Positions 36,013-45,587 are shown, numbered from the stretch's first letter. The stretch is 61,935 bases of DNA from Streptococcus pseudopneumoniae (GCF_001068775.1 NZ_JWAJ01000106.1:1-61935); one strand, 5' to 3'. Notes: generated by a model from the letters alone, not told the origin. A program made the numbers and translations.

Positions 36013-36114
36013 GTAGTTTCGCTGATTTACTTCAAACCTGTTGTGAGGTAAGTTAACGATGCCTTAACCACGCTGTTTGCTGAGCTTGACTCCGGGCAGT
36101 GTGGCTATTTTTTT
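36013..36114 (+). ncRNA. Candidate structured leader or small RNA before trmL
   Basis: About 100 nt lie between a good promoter and an intrinsic terminator, all upstream of trmL. Visible folds are a hairpin of ACTT..ACCT with AGGT..AAGT (about 36029-36053), a small GTTAA/TTAAC hairpin (about 36052-36068) and the terminator stem CCACGCTG (36068-36075) with CAGTGTGG (36097-36104), then CTATTTTTTT. I do not recognise it as a known riboswitch, T-box or ribosomal protein leader. It could be a free small RNA or an attenuator controlling trmL. Confidence 0.55.
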
Positions 36115-36137
36115 GCACTAGTGAGAGGAAACAAGGC

Positions 36138-36641
36138 ATGGCAAATCACATTGTATTATTTGAACCCCAGATTCCACAAAATACGGGTAATATTGCTCGT
36201 ACTTGCGCAGCAACGAATGCGCCCCTTCATATTATCAAACCGATGGGTTTTCCTATTGATGATCGTAAGATGAAGCGGGCAGGTCTAGATTATTGGGACA
36301 AGCTTGAGATTCATTTTTATGATAGCTTGGCTGATTTTATGGGAAAAATGGATGGTCAGCTCTACCTGATTTCCAAGTTTGCAGAAAAAGTCTATTCAGA
36401 TGCAGATTTCACGACAGAAGGAGATCATTATTTTCTCTTTGGGCGTGAAGATAAGGGCTTGCCTGAGGAATTTATGCGTGAGCATCCAGAAAAGGCTCTC
36501 AGAATTCCGATGAATGATGAACATGTTCGTAGCCTGAATGTATCTAATACAGTATGTATGATTGTCTATGAGGCTCTCCGACAACAAAACTTTGTGGGCC
36601 TCGAACTGGTTCACACTTATGAAACAGATAAATTGAAATAA
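36138..36641 (+). CDS. trmL: tRNA (cytidine/uridine-34-2'-O)-methyltransferase TrmL
   Basis: TrmL methylates the wobble ribose of certain leucine tRNAs. The 167-residue product is a SPOUT methyltransferase with the knot motifs [16 protein letters not shown] (about residues 7-22), [13 protein letters not shown] (about 98-110) and the C-terminal [20 protein letters not shown] split over 121-140. The frame extends upstream to 36099, across the leader terminator; ATG 36138 with GAGAGGAA is the likely start. It is a single gene with its own terminator. Confidence 0.93.
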   Translation: MANHIVLFEPQIPQNTGNIARTCAATNAPLHIIKPMGFPIDDRKMKRAGLDYWDKLEIHFYDSLADFMGKMDGQLYLISKFAEKVYSDADFTTEGDHYFLFGREDKGLPEEFMREHPEKALRIPMNDEHVRSLNVSNTVCMIVYEALRQQNFVGLELVHTYETDKLK

Positions 36642-36656
36642 ACACTTAGATAAAAT

Positions 36657-36679
36657 GCTTGCGCTTGCAAGCTTTTTTT
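36657..36679 (+). terminator. trmL terminator
   Basis: GCTTGC (36657-36662) pairs with GCAAGC (36667-36672) around GCTT, followed by seven T. Confidence 0.8.
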
Positions 36680-36693
36680 GTTATCATAAAGGG

Positions 36694-36906
36694 GTCTTCA
36701 GGGCTGGGTGAGATTCCCGACCGGCGGTGAATTTGACTAGCTATTTTAGCTTTCTCTTCGTTGTCTTGTCTCGATATACTTTAAGTATTATCTTCGACTG
36801 CGACGTCTAGATAAATCTAAAATATCTTAGCCAAATAAGTCCGCGAGCGCAAGCTGATGTGGTGAGATTCCACAACCGACAGTATAGTCTGGATGGGAGA
36901 AGACGA
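36694..36906 (+). promoter_or_regulatory. FMN riboswitch of ribU with a long peripheral insertion
   Basis: The conserved RFN boxes are present in order: TCTTCAGGGCTGGGTG and ATTCCCGACCGGCGGT (36695-36728), AGTCCGCGAGC (about 36838-36848), CTGATGTGGTGAGATTCCAC and CCGACAGTATAGTCTGGATG (about 36853-36895) and the closing GGGAGAAGAC. Between GGCGGT and AGTCCGCGA there are about 110 nt instead of the usual 20-40; their ends pair (TATTTTAG with CTAAAATA), so the insertion extends a variable stem. FMN should turn off ribU. Near the gene, TTTCCAA (37021-37027) can pair with the TTGGAGG Shine-Dalgarno (37050-37056), a candidate expression platform. Confidence 0.93.
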
Positions 36907-37064
36907 AAGAATGGCTTTGTCTATTCTAATTGATTTTTTATAGGTAAATTGCAACCGCTTGCTAAAAAGAGTGAGGGGAAACTTTTGGAATATAAAAATA
37001 GAGGGTAGATAGAGGAATCCTTTCCAACTTCTTCTGATTTTATAGAAAATTGGAGGAACCTGTT

Positions 37065-37628
37065 ATGACAAACACACGTCGACTTTCGACCATTGCAATT
37101 CTATCAGCGCTTTCATTTGTGTTGATGTACTTTGACTTTCCGCTTTTGCCAGCGGCATCCTTCTTGAGGATTGAGTTCAGTATTTTACCGGTCCTTGTGG
37201 GATTGGTAGTCTTGGATTTACCAGCAGCTTTTGGAGTGCTTTTCCTTCGGTCCTTGTTGAAAATTCTTTTGAACAATCAAGGGGTTAGTACCTATATTGG
37301 TTTACCGATGAATATTGTTGCCTTGGGAGTCTTTGTACTTGCTTTTGGTTTGATTTGGAAAAAAGAGCGTACAACCATGCGTTTCGTCCTAGCTTCAATA
37401 GCTGGTACGCTTGGTTTGACTCTAGCTATGCTAGTTCTGAACTACGTCTATGCTGTTCCTTTGTACGCTAGGTTTGCTAATTTTGATATTGAGAAAATCT
37501 TAGGATTGAGCAACTACCTGATGACTATGGTCTTGCCTTTTAATCTGATTGAAGGTATTATCTTTGCCATCTCTTTCTGGTTGTTGTTTGTCCTTTTGAA
37601 ACCAACTTTAAAATACTATGAAAGATAA
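37065..37628 (+). CDS. ribU: Riboflavin transporter RibU (ECF S component)
   Basis: RibU binds riboflavin in the membrane and works with the shared ECF energising module. The 187-residue product has six hydrophobic segments and a typical S-component N-terminus (MTNTRRLSTIAILSALSFVLMY broken at about residue 22) with the FPLLPAASFLRIEFS loop that lines the substrate site. ATG 37065 follows TGGAGGAA. An FMN riboswitch upstream confirms the substrate. It overlaps the PAP2 gene by 11 nt. Confidence 0.95.
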   Translation: MTNTRRLSTIAILSALSFVLMYFDFPLLPAASFLRIEFSILPVLVGLVVLDLPAAFGVLFLRSLLKILLNNQGVSTYIGLPMNIVALGVFVLAFGLIWKKERTTMRFVLASIAGTLGLTLAMLVLNYVYAVPLYARFANFDIEKILGLSNYLMTMVLPFNLIEGIIFAISFWLLFVLLKPTLKYYER

Positions 37629-38268
37629 ACAAACATATTTGATGAAGGGCTCTTTTGCCCTTTTGCTTTTTGTAATTTTAGGTTATATTGTCAAGTTTTA
37701 CCCTAATATGCTGATTGGCTTTGATCAACCAATCCAGACTGCTATTCGAGGTGACTTACCTGCTTCCTTGACCTTTCTTTTCAGAACAATCACACATTTA
37801 ATTGATATCCCAGTCATTATCACTTGGGTTCTCATTGTAGCTTTTATTTTTTACCGTAAGCGATGGAAACTGGAAACTTATCTCATGCTAGGGAATTTGA
37901 CTTTAGCTGGAATCTTAATCGTAACTTTTAAAAATATCTACCAACGACCTAGACCAGAAATAGTACATCTAGTGGAGGAAAAAGGTTTCTCATTTCCTAG
38001 TGGACATTCTCTGGCTGTGACGCTCATGGTAGGATCTTTGATTGTGATTTTGAGCCAACGGATTAAGAATACAACTTGGAGAAAAATCGTTCAAATCTTG
38101 CTAAGTTTATACATCGTCAGTGTATTGGTATCAAGAATTTATCTGGGAGTTCACTACCCATCAGATGTGATTGCCAGCCTTTGTGTAGGCCTAGGAGTTT
38201 TGTTTATGGAGTTTCCTTTCTATGATAAACTGCGTTTTCAATGGCGATTTACAGGCAAGCAGAAGTAG
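37618..38268 (+). CDS. PAP2 family membrane phosphatase
   Basis: A 216-residue membrane phosphatase with six hydrophobic segments and the three PAP2 motifs: KNIYQRPRP (about residues 104-112), PSGHS (about 126-130) and SRIYLGVHYPSD (about 178-189). Likely substrates are undecaprenyl diphosphate or phosphatidyl-phosphate lipids at the outer membrane face; the sequence does not decide. It overlaps ribU by 11 nt and is cotranscribed, so it may also fall under FMN control. Confidence 0.92.
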   Translation: MKDKQTYLMKGSFALLLFVILGYIVKFYPNMLIGFDQPIQTAIRGDLPASLTFLFRTITHLIDIPVIITWVLIVAFIFYRKRWKLETYLMLGNLTLAGILIVTFKNIYQRPRPEIVHLVEEKGFSFPSGHSLAVTLMVGSLIVILSQRIKNTTWRKIVQILLSLYIVSVLVSRIYLGVHYPSDVIASLCVGLGVLFMEFPFYDKLRFQWRFTGKQK

Positions 38269-38295
38269 GCATTAACTCTTCTTGAGGAGAAAGAA

Positions 38296-38715
38296 ATGGA
38301 AGTCAACATAAAAGATCTTCATCCGAGTCAACTATACTTATCAGAAGAGAAATTACAAGATATCCAGATGCTTTATCAATCGGTAGAAAAGCACAATATC
38401 AATCCAATCAGTGTTCTTGCATTTGGAGATTATTTGTTGATTACAGATGGGCATCACAGGGCTTATCAGGCTTTGTTGGTAGGCCAGGATACAATTTCTG
38501 CTGAGTGGGATAGAGATGGAGGTGATGAACTCTATCATCTTTATGCGCAAGCTTGTGAGAAAAGAAAGATATACTCTGTTCTGGATTTAAAAAATCAAAT
38601 CTTACCTCAAGATGAGTATGAGGCAAAGTGGTATAACTGGTGTGATGGTTTTAATCAAGCAGCGGAGCTAGTATTAGGATTAGAAAATGATGACAAAAAT
38701 CATTCAGATAGATGA
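38296..38715 (+). CDS. ParB/sulfiredoxin-like domain protein
   Basis: A 139-residue acidic protein. The N-terminal half looks like a ParB N-terminal (sulfiredoxin-like) fold: IKDLHPSQLYLSEEKL (about residues 5-20), then NPISVLAFGDYLLITDGHHRAYQAL (split, about 36-60) with the ITDGHHRA motif that in the fold corresponds to the nucleotide-binding DGxHR. The C-terminal half is helical with WYNWCDGF. There is no DNA-binding HTH, so it is not a partition protein; a small-molecule or NTP role is possible. GGAGAAAG precedes the ATG. Its end overlaps the GNAT gene by 29 nt. Confidence 0.7.
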   Translation: MEVNIKDLHPSQLYLSEEKLQDIQMLYQSVEKHNINPISVLAFGDYLLITDGHHRAYQALLVGQDTISAEWDRDGGDELYHLYAQACEKRKIYSVLDLKNQILPQDEYEAKWYNWCDGFNQAAELVLGLENDDKNHSDR

Positions 38716-39172
38716 TTCCTTGCGTCTAGTTCCCTATTTTTTAGCAGATCATCATGATGCAGCTTTGGCCTGGTATCAAGATGTGGATTTGGTGGAACTT
38801 GTAGACGGTATTAGAATACCTTATAGTCCGGAAAAATTAAATGCCATGTATTCCTATTTAGAAAGACACGGGGATTTGTTCTGGATTGAGTTTCGAGAAA
38901 AAGGAGAGTGGCTTCCAATTGGGGATGTAACCTTATCTCAGGAAAACCTTCCTATTGTGATTGGCAATCCAATTTATCAACATCAAGGACTTGGACGCAA
39001 GGTTTTGAAGGCTTTGATTGATCTAGCTCGGCAAAAGGGTTGGAAACAATTGAACGTTCAAGAAATCTATACTTTCAATCGTACCTCTATAAGATGTTTT
39101 GAGTCTCTTGGATTTGTGGAAAGAGGCGCTACTGAAAAGGGCTTGAGTTTTGTACTGACTTTGAGCGAATGA
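38687..39172 (+). CDS. GNAT family N-acetyltransferase
   Basis: A 161-residue GNAT protein. Acetyl-CoA motif A appears as NPIYQHQGLGRKVLKALIDL (about residues 94-113, Q-x-x-G-x-G), and the C-terminal part has NVQEIYTFNRTSIRCFESLGF, the usual motif B. The substrate is unknown. The start overlaps the preceding ParB-like gene by 29 nt in another frame; ATG 38690 is an alternative start. The overlap suggests coupled translation. Confidence 0.85.
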   Translation: MMTKIIQIDDSLRLVPYFLADHHDAALAWYQDVDLVELVDGIRIPYSPEKLNAMYSYLERHGDLFWIEFREKGEWLPIGDVTLSQENLPIVIGNPIYQHQGLGRKVLKALIDLARQKGWKQLNVQEIYTFNRTSIRCFESLGFVERGATEKGLSFVLTLSE

Positions 39173-39258
39173 ATTCACTCCATCGTGGTAGAAGATTTTG
39201 AAGATTAATTGCACCAAAAAAGTGTAACATAAAGAAATGTCAAAAATAAAAATTTCTC

Positions 39259-39286
39259 TTGCATTTTTTTTAAAATAGTGTATAAT
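39259..39286 (+). promoter_or_regulatory. rplKA promoter
   Basis: TTGCAT (39259-39264), 16-bp spacer, TATAAT (39281-39286), as expected for a highly expressed ribosomal protein operon. Confidence 0.75.
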
Positions 39287-39310
39287 AGATGGGTATGTGT
39301 AAAGCATACT

Positions 39311-39350
39311 TGTGGGAGGTAAAAATCTCTAAATTACCGCCAAAACCACA
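39311..39350 (+). promoter_or_regulatory. Candidate L1-binding leader of rplK
   Basis: TGTGG (39311-39315) and CCACA (39346-39350) close a stem containing GGAGGTAA opposite TTACCGCC. The GUGGGAGG/CCGCC arrangement resembles the L1 translational operator. A related TGGGAGATGAAAATCG lies before rplA (about 39844-39860). Autorepression by L1 is inferred from the family. Confidence 0.6.
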
Positions 39351-39365
39351 AAGGAGGATTTAAAA

Positions 39366-39791
39366 ATGGCTAAAAAAGTCGAAAAACTTGTAAAATTGCA
39401 AATCCCTGCTGGTAAAGCTACACCAGCTCCACCAGTTGGACCTGCTCTTGGTCAAGCTGGTATCAACATCATGGGATTCACAAAAGAGTTCAACGCTCGT
39501 ACTGCTGACCAAGCTGGTATGATCATTCCAGTTGTTATTTCAGTATACGAAGACAAATCATTTACTTTCGTTACAAAAACACCACCAGCTGCTGTTCTTT
39601 TGAAAAAAGCTGCAGGTGTTGAAAAAGGATCAGGTACACCTAACAAAACTAAGGTTGCTACAGTTACTCGTGCACAAGTACAAGAAATTGCAGAAACTAA
39701 AATGCCAGATTTGAACGCTGCAAACATTGAGTCTGCAATGCGTATGATCGAAGGTACTGCTCGTTCTATGGGATTCACTGTTGTTGACTAA
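39366..39791 (+). CDS. rplK: 50S ribosomal protein L11
   Basis: L11 forms the GTPase-associated centre with 23S rRNA. The 141-residue product has the proline-rich N-terminal hinge [20 protein letters not shown] (residues 14-33) and the C-terminal RNA-binding domain ending RSMGFTVVD. The ATG follows AAAGGAGG. Codon use is highly biased, as in other translation genes. First gene of rplKA. Confidence 0.97.
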   Translation: MAKKVEKLVKLQIPAGKATPAPPVGPALGQAGINIMGFTKEFNARTADQAGMIIPVVISVYEDKSFTFVTKTPPAAVLLKKAAGVEKGSGTPNKTKVATVTRAQVQEIAETKMPDLNAANIESAMRMIEGTARSMGFTVVD

Positions 39792-39887
39792 TCAATAACA
39801 TCCCTATATAACCCGCAAGACTTCATCATTTCGAGAAGTGACGTGGGAGATGAAAATCGATTGAACCACTTACAAGGAGAATAGAAA

Positions 39888-40577
39888 ATGGCTAAAAAAA
39901 GCAAACAACTTCGTGCTGCTCTTGAGAAGATCGACAGCACAAAAGCATACAGCGTAGAAGAAGCTGTAGCTCTTGCAAAAGAAACTAACTTTGCAAAATT
40001 TGATGCAACTGTAGAAGTTGCTTACAACTTGAACATTGACGTTAAAAAAGCTGACCAACAAATCCGTGGAGCAATGGTATTGCCAAACGGTACTGGTAAA
40101 ACAGCTCGCGTTCTTGTATTTGCACGTGGTGCAAAAGCTGAAGAAGCAAAAGCTGCTGGTGCAGACTTCGTTGGTGAAGATGACCTTGTTGCTAAAATCA
40201 ACGACGGTTGGTTGGACTTCGACGTAGTTATCGCTACACCTGACATGATGGCTCTTGTTGGACGTCTTGGACGTGTCCTTGGACCTCGTAACTTGATGCC
40301 AAACCCTAAAACTGGTACTGTAACAATGGATGTTGCTAAAGCAGTTGAAGAGTCTAAAGGTGGTAAAATCACTTACCGTGCTGACCGTGCAGGTATCGTA
40401 CAAGCTATCATCGGTAAAGTTTCATTTGAAGCTGACAAGTTAGTAGAAAACTTCAAAGCATTCAACGAAACAATCCAAAAAGCTAAACCAGCTACTGCTA
40501 AAGGAACTTACGTAACAAGCTTGACAATCACAACTACTCAAGGTGTTGGTATCAAGGTTGACGTTAACTCACTTTAA
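39888..40577 (+). CDS. rplA: 50S ribosomal protein L1
   Basis: L1 forms the L1 stalk for E-site tRNA release and represses its own operon. The 229-residue product has the signature [19 protein letters not shown] (about residues 125-143) and the N-terminal [26 protein letters not shown] lies before the ATG, 96 bp after rplK. A terminator follows directly. Confidence 0.97.
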   Translation: MAKKSKQLRAALEKIDSTKAYSVEEAVALAKETNFAKFDATVEVAYNLNIDVKKADQQIRGAMVLPNGTGKTARVLVFARGAKAEEAKAAGADFVGEDDLVAKINDGWLDFDVVIATPDMMALVGRLGRVLGPRNLMPNPKTGTVTMDVAKAVEESKGGKITYRADRAGIVQAIIGKVSFEADKLVENFKAFNETIQKAKPATAKGTYVTSLTITTTQGVGIKVDVNSL

Positions 40578-40596
40578 TTAGTAATGATTTAACATG

Positions 40597-40632
40597 AAAG
40601 GTTGAAGACAAATTTGTCTCAACCTTTTTTCT
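40597..40632 (+). terminator. rplKA terminator
   Basis: AAAGGTTGA with TCAACCTTT outside and GACA with TGTC inside (about 40599-40630, one bulge), followed by T residues. Confidence 0.8.
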
Positions 40633-40696
40633 ATTAAAAAAATAAAAATACGTATAAACTTTCTAATCTATTTGATATTGTAAAGTATCTAGATAG

Positions 40697-40751
40697 AAAA
40701 TTCAGAAAATTTGCTCTTTTCTCTTGAAAATTTTTGAAAAAATGGTATGAT
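40697..40751 (+). promoter_or_regulatory. ilvB promoter with a CodY box
   Basis: CodY-type box AAAATTCAGAAAATT (40697-40711), two mismatches from the consensus AATTTTCWGAAAATT. Promoter: TTGAAA (40724-40729), 16-bp spacer, TATGAT (40746-40751). CodY is known to control ilv genes in streptococci, so repression by branched-chain amino acids is expected. Confidence 0.75.
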
Positions 40752-40789
40752 AGTAACAAGCTATTTTTAAGAGAAGAGAAAGGGGAACG

Positions 40790-42490
40790 ATGGAGAAAAT
40801 CATTTTAGACTCACCTAAGACGGGATCGGATCTTGTTTTGGAAACACTTCGCGACTTAGGAATCGACACGATTTTTGGTTATCCTGGTGGAGCAGTACTT
40901 CCTTTATATGATGCTATTTATAATTTTAAGGGAATCCGCCATATTCTAGGTCGCCATGAGCAGGGCTGTCTTCACGAAGCTGAAGGTTATGCTAAGTCAA
41001 CAGGAAAACTGGGTGTTGCAGTCGTCACAAGCGGACCAGGAGCTACAAATGCCATTACAGGGATCGCAGATGCTATGAGCGATAGTGTTCCCCTTTTGGT
41101 CTTCACAGGACAAGTTGCAAGAGCGGGAATCGGTAAGGATGCTTTTCAAGAAGCTGATATCGTTGGTATCACCATGCCAATCACTAAGTACAATTATCAG
41201 GTTCGAGAAACTGCGGATATTCCGCGAATTATTACAGAAGCTGTGCATATTGCGACTACAGGTCGTCCAGGGCCAGTCGTCATTGACCTACCAAAAGATG
41301 TTTCTGCGCTTGAGACAGACTTCGTATACTCTCCAGAGATAGATTTACCAAGTTATCAGCCAACACTTGAGCCAAATGATATGCAAATCAAGAAAATCTT
41401 GAAGCAATTGTCTAAGGCTAAAAAACCAGTCTTGCTAGCTGGGGGTGGGATTAGTTACGCTGAGGCTGCGGCAGAGTTAAATGAATTTGCAGAGCGTTAT
41501 CAAATTCCAGTTGTGACAAGTCTTTTGGGACAGGGAACAATTGCAACTAGCCATCCACTGTTTTTGGGAATGGGCGGAATGCATGGTTCCTTTGCAGCAA
41601 ATATTGCCATGACTGAGGCTGATTTCATGATTTCTATTGGTTGCCGCTTTGATGACCGTTTGACTGGAAATCCTAAAACCTTTGCTAAGAATGCAAAAGT
41701 AGCGCATATTGATATCGATCCAGCAGAGATTGGTAAGATTATCGCTGTTGATATCCCGGTTGTTGGAGATGCTAAAAAGGCCTTGCAGCAGTTACTAGCT
41801 GAGCCAATCGTTCGTAACAATACTGAAAAATGGATTGAAAAAGTTACCAAAGATAAGAATCGTGTTCGTTCTTATGATAAGAAAGAACGTGTGGTTCAAC
41901 CTCAAGCAGTTATTGAACGCGTCGGTGAGTTGACCAATGGCGATGCCATTGTTGTAACAGACGTTGGACAACACCAAATGTGGACGGCTCAATACTATCC
42001 TTACCAAAACGAGCGACAACTCGTAACATCAGGTGGTCTAGGAACCATGGGATTCGGAGTTCCAGCAGCTATTGGTGCTAAGATTGCTAATCCAGATAAA
42101 GAAGTTGTTCTCTTTGTCGGAGATGGCGGTTTCCAGATGACTAATCAGGAATTGGCAATCTTAAATATTTACAAGATTCCAATCAAGGTCATCATGCTTA
42201 ATAACCATTCACTCGGGATGGTTCGCCAGTGGCAAGAAGCCTTCTATGATGGTCGAACTTCAGAGTCGGTCTTTGATAGCCTTCCAGATTTCCAATTGAT
42301 GGCTCAAGCCTATGGAATTAAGAATTATAAGTTTGATAATCCTGAAACTCTTGAGAAGGATTTGGAAGTCATCATGGAAGATGAACCAATGTTTATTGAA
42401 GTAGACATTTCTCGGAAAGAACATGTTTTACCGATGGTACCAGCTGGTAAGAGTAATCATGAGATGTTGGGGGTGAAGTTTAATGCGTAG
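40790..42490 (+). CDS. ilvB: Acetolactate synthase large subunit
   Basis: IlvB, with the small subunit, condenses pyruvate to acetolactate (or with 2-ketobutyrate), the first common step to valine, leucine and isoleucine. The 566-residue ThDP enzyme has GYPGGAVLPLYDAI (about residues 30-43), the catalytic Glu in GRHEQGCLHEAEGYA (about 55-69) and the ThDP motif GDGGFQMTNQEL ending NNHSLGMVRQWQ (about 444-476). AAAGGGG precedes the ATG. The end overlaps ilvN by 8 nt. Confidence 0.96.
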   Translation: MEKIILDSPKTGSDLVLETLRDLGIDTIFGYPGGAVLPLYDAIYNFKGIRHILGRHEQGCLHEAEGYAKSTGKLGVAVVTSGPGATNAITGIADAMSDSVPLLVFTGQVARAGIGKDAFQEADIVGITMPITKYNYQVRETADIPRIITEAVHIATTGRPGPVVIDLPKDVSALETDFVYSPEIDLPSYQPTLEPNDMQIKKILKQLSKAKKPVLLAGGGISYAEAAAELNEFAERYQIPVVTSLLGQGTIATSHPLFLGMGGMHGSFAANIAMTEADFMISIGCRFDDRLTGNPKTFAKNAKVAHIDIDPAEIGKIIAVDIPVVGDAKKALQQLLAEPIVRNNTEKWIEKVTKDKNRVRSYDKKERVVQPQAVIERVGELTNGDAIVVTDVGQHQMWTAQYYPYQNERQLVTSGGLGTMGFGVPAAIGAKIANPDKEVVLFVGDGGFQMTNQELAILNIYKIPIKVIMLNNHSLGMVRQWQEAFYDGRTSESVFDSLPDFQLMAQAYGIKNYKFDNPETLEKDLEVIMEDEPMFIEVDISRKEHVLPMVPAGKSNHEMLGVKFNA

Positions 42491-42959
42491 AATGTTAACA
42501 GCCAAACTTCAAAACCGTTCAGGTGTTCTCAATCGCTTCACAGGAGTCTTATCGAGACGTCAAGTCAATATCGAAAGCATTTCTGTTGGCGCAACCGAAA
42601 ATCCAAATGTGTCACGGATTACCATTATCATCGATGTTGCCTCACATGACGAGGTGGAGCAAATCATCAAACAACTGAATCGTCAGATTGATGTAATTCG
42701 TATTCGTGATATTACGGATCAGCCCCACTTAGAACGAGAAGTAATTCTTATAAAGGTTTCAGCGCCTGCTGAAAAACGTGCAGAAATTTTGGCTATTATC
42801 CAACCTTTCCGTGCAACAGTAGTCGATGTAGCTCCAAGTTCCATTACCATTCAGATGACTGGGAATGCAGAAAAGAGTGAAGCTTTGATTCGAGTCATTC
42901 GACCTTACGGTATCAAGAATATCGCTCGTACGGGTGCAACTGGATTTACCCGCGACTAA
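42483..42959 (+). CDS. ilvN: Acetolactate synthase small (regulatory) subunit
   Basis: The regulatory subunit confers valine feedback. The 158-residue product has an N-terminal ACT domain (RRMLTAKLQNRSGVLNRFTG, residues 2-21, typical) and a C-terminal ACT-like domain from about residue 80 ending ARTGATGFTRD. ATG 42483 overlaps the end of ilvB by 8 nt, giving coupled translation in equal amounts; ATG 42492 is an alternative. The last base of its stop codon is the first base of a BOX repeat. Confidence 0.96.
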   Translation: MRRMLTAKLQNRSGVLNRFTGVLSRRQVNIESISVGATENPNVSRITIIIDVASHDEVEQIIKQLNRQIDVIRIRDITDQPHLEREVILIKVSAPAEKRAEILAIIQPFRATVVDVAPSSITIQMTGNAEKSEALIRVIRPYGIKNIARTGATGFTRD

Positions 42960-43109
42960 TACTCTTCGTAAATCTCTTCAAACTACGTTAGCGTCGCTTT
43001 GCCGTAGGTATATGTTACTGACTTCGTCAGTCTTATTTACAACCTCAAAGCAGTGCTTTGAGCAACCTGCAGCTAGCTTCCTAGTTTGCTCTTTGATTTT
43101 CATTGAGTA
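42959..43109 (-). repeat. BOX element (boxA-boxB-boxC)
   Basis: A full-length BOX repeat in reverse orientation between ilvN and ilvC: boxC end ATACTCTTCGTAAATCTCTT, boxB hairpins ACTGACTTCGTCAGT and CTCAAAGCAGTGCTTTGAG, reversed boxA at the right. It begins within the stop codon of ilvN. Confidence 0.9.
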
Positions 43110-43144
43110 AAAGAATCCAACTTAAATTTGTTAAACCAGCCTAA

Positions 43145-44200
<1,056 letters not shown>

Positions 44201-44222
44201 TTTTTAAGAATATAAACAGAAG

Positions 44223-44252
44223 GCGAGTTGGGGGGAACCTAACTCGCTTTTT
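44223..44252 (+). terminator. Terminator or attenuator between ilvC and ilvA
   Basis: GCGAGTT (44223-44229) pairs with AACTCGC (44241-44247), followed by TTTTTA. No clear new promoter is visible before ilvA at 44281, so ilvA probably depends on read-through. Confidence 0.7.
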
Positions 44253-44280
44253 ATCTTGAAAACTCATCTAGGAGGAGATT

Positions 44281-45531
44281 ATGCTAAGTGCAAAAGATGT
44301 GGTGAAAGCCCACAAGGTTTTGAGTGGTGTAGTAGCCAATACACCACTTGACTACGATCATTATTTATCCGAAAAATACGGAGCGAAAATTTATCTTAAA
44401 AAGGAAAATGCTCAACGTGTCCGTTCTTTTAAAATTCGTGGAGCTTATTACGCTATCTCGCAATTGACAAAAGAGGAACGTGAACGTGGTGTAGTGTGTG
44501 CTTCAGCGGGAAATCACGCTCAAGGAGTTGCCTACACATGTAATGAGATGAAGATCCCTGCAACAATCTTTATGCCAATTACGACACCTCAACAGAAAAT
44601 TGGTCAGGTCCGTTTCTTTGGAGGAGATTTTGTGACTATCAAATTAGTAGGGGATACTTTTGATGCTTCAGCCAAGGCTGCTCAAGACTTTACTGTAGCT
44701 GAAAATCGTACTTTTATTGACCCCTTCGATGATCCCTATGTTCAAGCTGGCCAGGGTACGGTAGCCTATGAAATTTTAGAAGAAGCTCGTAAAGAATCTA
44801 TTGAATTTGATACTGTCTTGGTACCAGTTGGAGGTGGAGGCCTCATTTCAGGTGTTTCTACTTATATTAAAGAAACTAATCCAGCAATTGAAGTGATTGG
44901 TGTTGAAGCAAATGGTGCTCGTTCTATGAAGGCTGCCTTTGAAGCTGGGGGACCGGTTAAACTTAAAGAAATTGATAAATTTGCGGATGGGATTGCAGTA
45001 CAAAAAGTAGGGCAGTTGACCTATGAAGCAACACGAAAAAATGTTGAAACTCTTATCGGTGTAGATGAAGGATTGATTTCTGAGACCTTAATTGATCTTT
45101 ATTCTAAACAAGGGATTGTAGCTGAGCCTGCGGGTGCTGCTAGTATTGCAGCCTTGGAAGTATTATCCGATTATATTAAGGGCAAGACCATTTGTTGTAT
45201 CATTTCTGGAGGGAATAATGACATCAACCGTATGCCAGAGATGGAAGAACGTGCCTTGATTTATGATGGTATCAAGCATTACTTTGTAGTGAATTTCCCA
45301 CAACGTCCGGGAGCACTTCGAGAGTTTGTAAATGATATCTTAGGACCTCATGATGATATTACTCGTTTTGAATATATCAAACGAGCTAGCAAGGGAACTG
45401 GTCCAGTATTGATAGGGGTTGCACTTGCTGATAAGCACGATTATGCGGGATTGATTCACCGGATGGAGAAATTTGACCCATCTTATATTAACTTGAATGG
45501 GAATGAGACCCTATATAATATGCTTGTTTAA
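44281..45531 (+). CDS. ilvA: Threonine ammonia-lyase (biosynthetic)
   Basis: IlvA deaminates threonine to 2-ketobutyrate for isoleucine. The 416-residue PLP enzyme has the lysine motif RVRSFKIRGAYYA (about residues 46-58), SAGNHAQGVAY and GGGGLISGV (about 184-192). One ACT-like regulatory domain fills about 335-416 (shorter than E. coli IlvA with two). AGGAGGAG precedes the ATG. Confidence 0.95.
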   Translation: MLSAKDVVKAHKVLSGVVANTPLDYDHYLSEKYGAKIYLKKENAQRVRSFKIRGAYYAISQLTKEERERGVVCASAGNHAQGVAYTCNEMKIPATIFMPITTPQQKIGQVRFFGGDFVTIKLVGDTFDASAKAAQDFTVAENRTFIDPFDDPYVQAGQGTVAYEILEEARKESIEFDTVLVPVGGGGLISGVSTYIKETNPAIEVIGVEANGARSMKAAFEAGGPVKLKEIDKFADGIAVQKVGQLTYEATRKNVETLIGVDEGLISETLIDLYSKQGIVAEPAGAASIAALEVLSDYIKGKTICCIISGGNNDINRMPEMEERALIYDGIKHYFVVNFPQRPGALREFVNDILGPHDDITRFEYIKRASKGTGPVLIGVALADKHDYAGLIHRMEKFDPSYINLNGNETLYNMLV

Positions 45532-45558
45532 TATGCTATGAAATTTTTATCATATCAT

Positions 45559-45587
45559 TTGCCTAACCTATTTACAAGTGCTATAAT
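45559..45587 (+). promoter_or_regulatory. Promoter of the SPFH gene
   Basis: TTGCCT (45559-45564), 17-bp spacer, TATAAT (45582-45587). Confidence 0.7.

Noticed and set aside
37040-37276. A 78-codon minus-strand frame over ribU
   Set aside because: Antisense to a clear membrane protein gene and its Shine-Dalgarno; no supporting signal.
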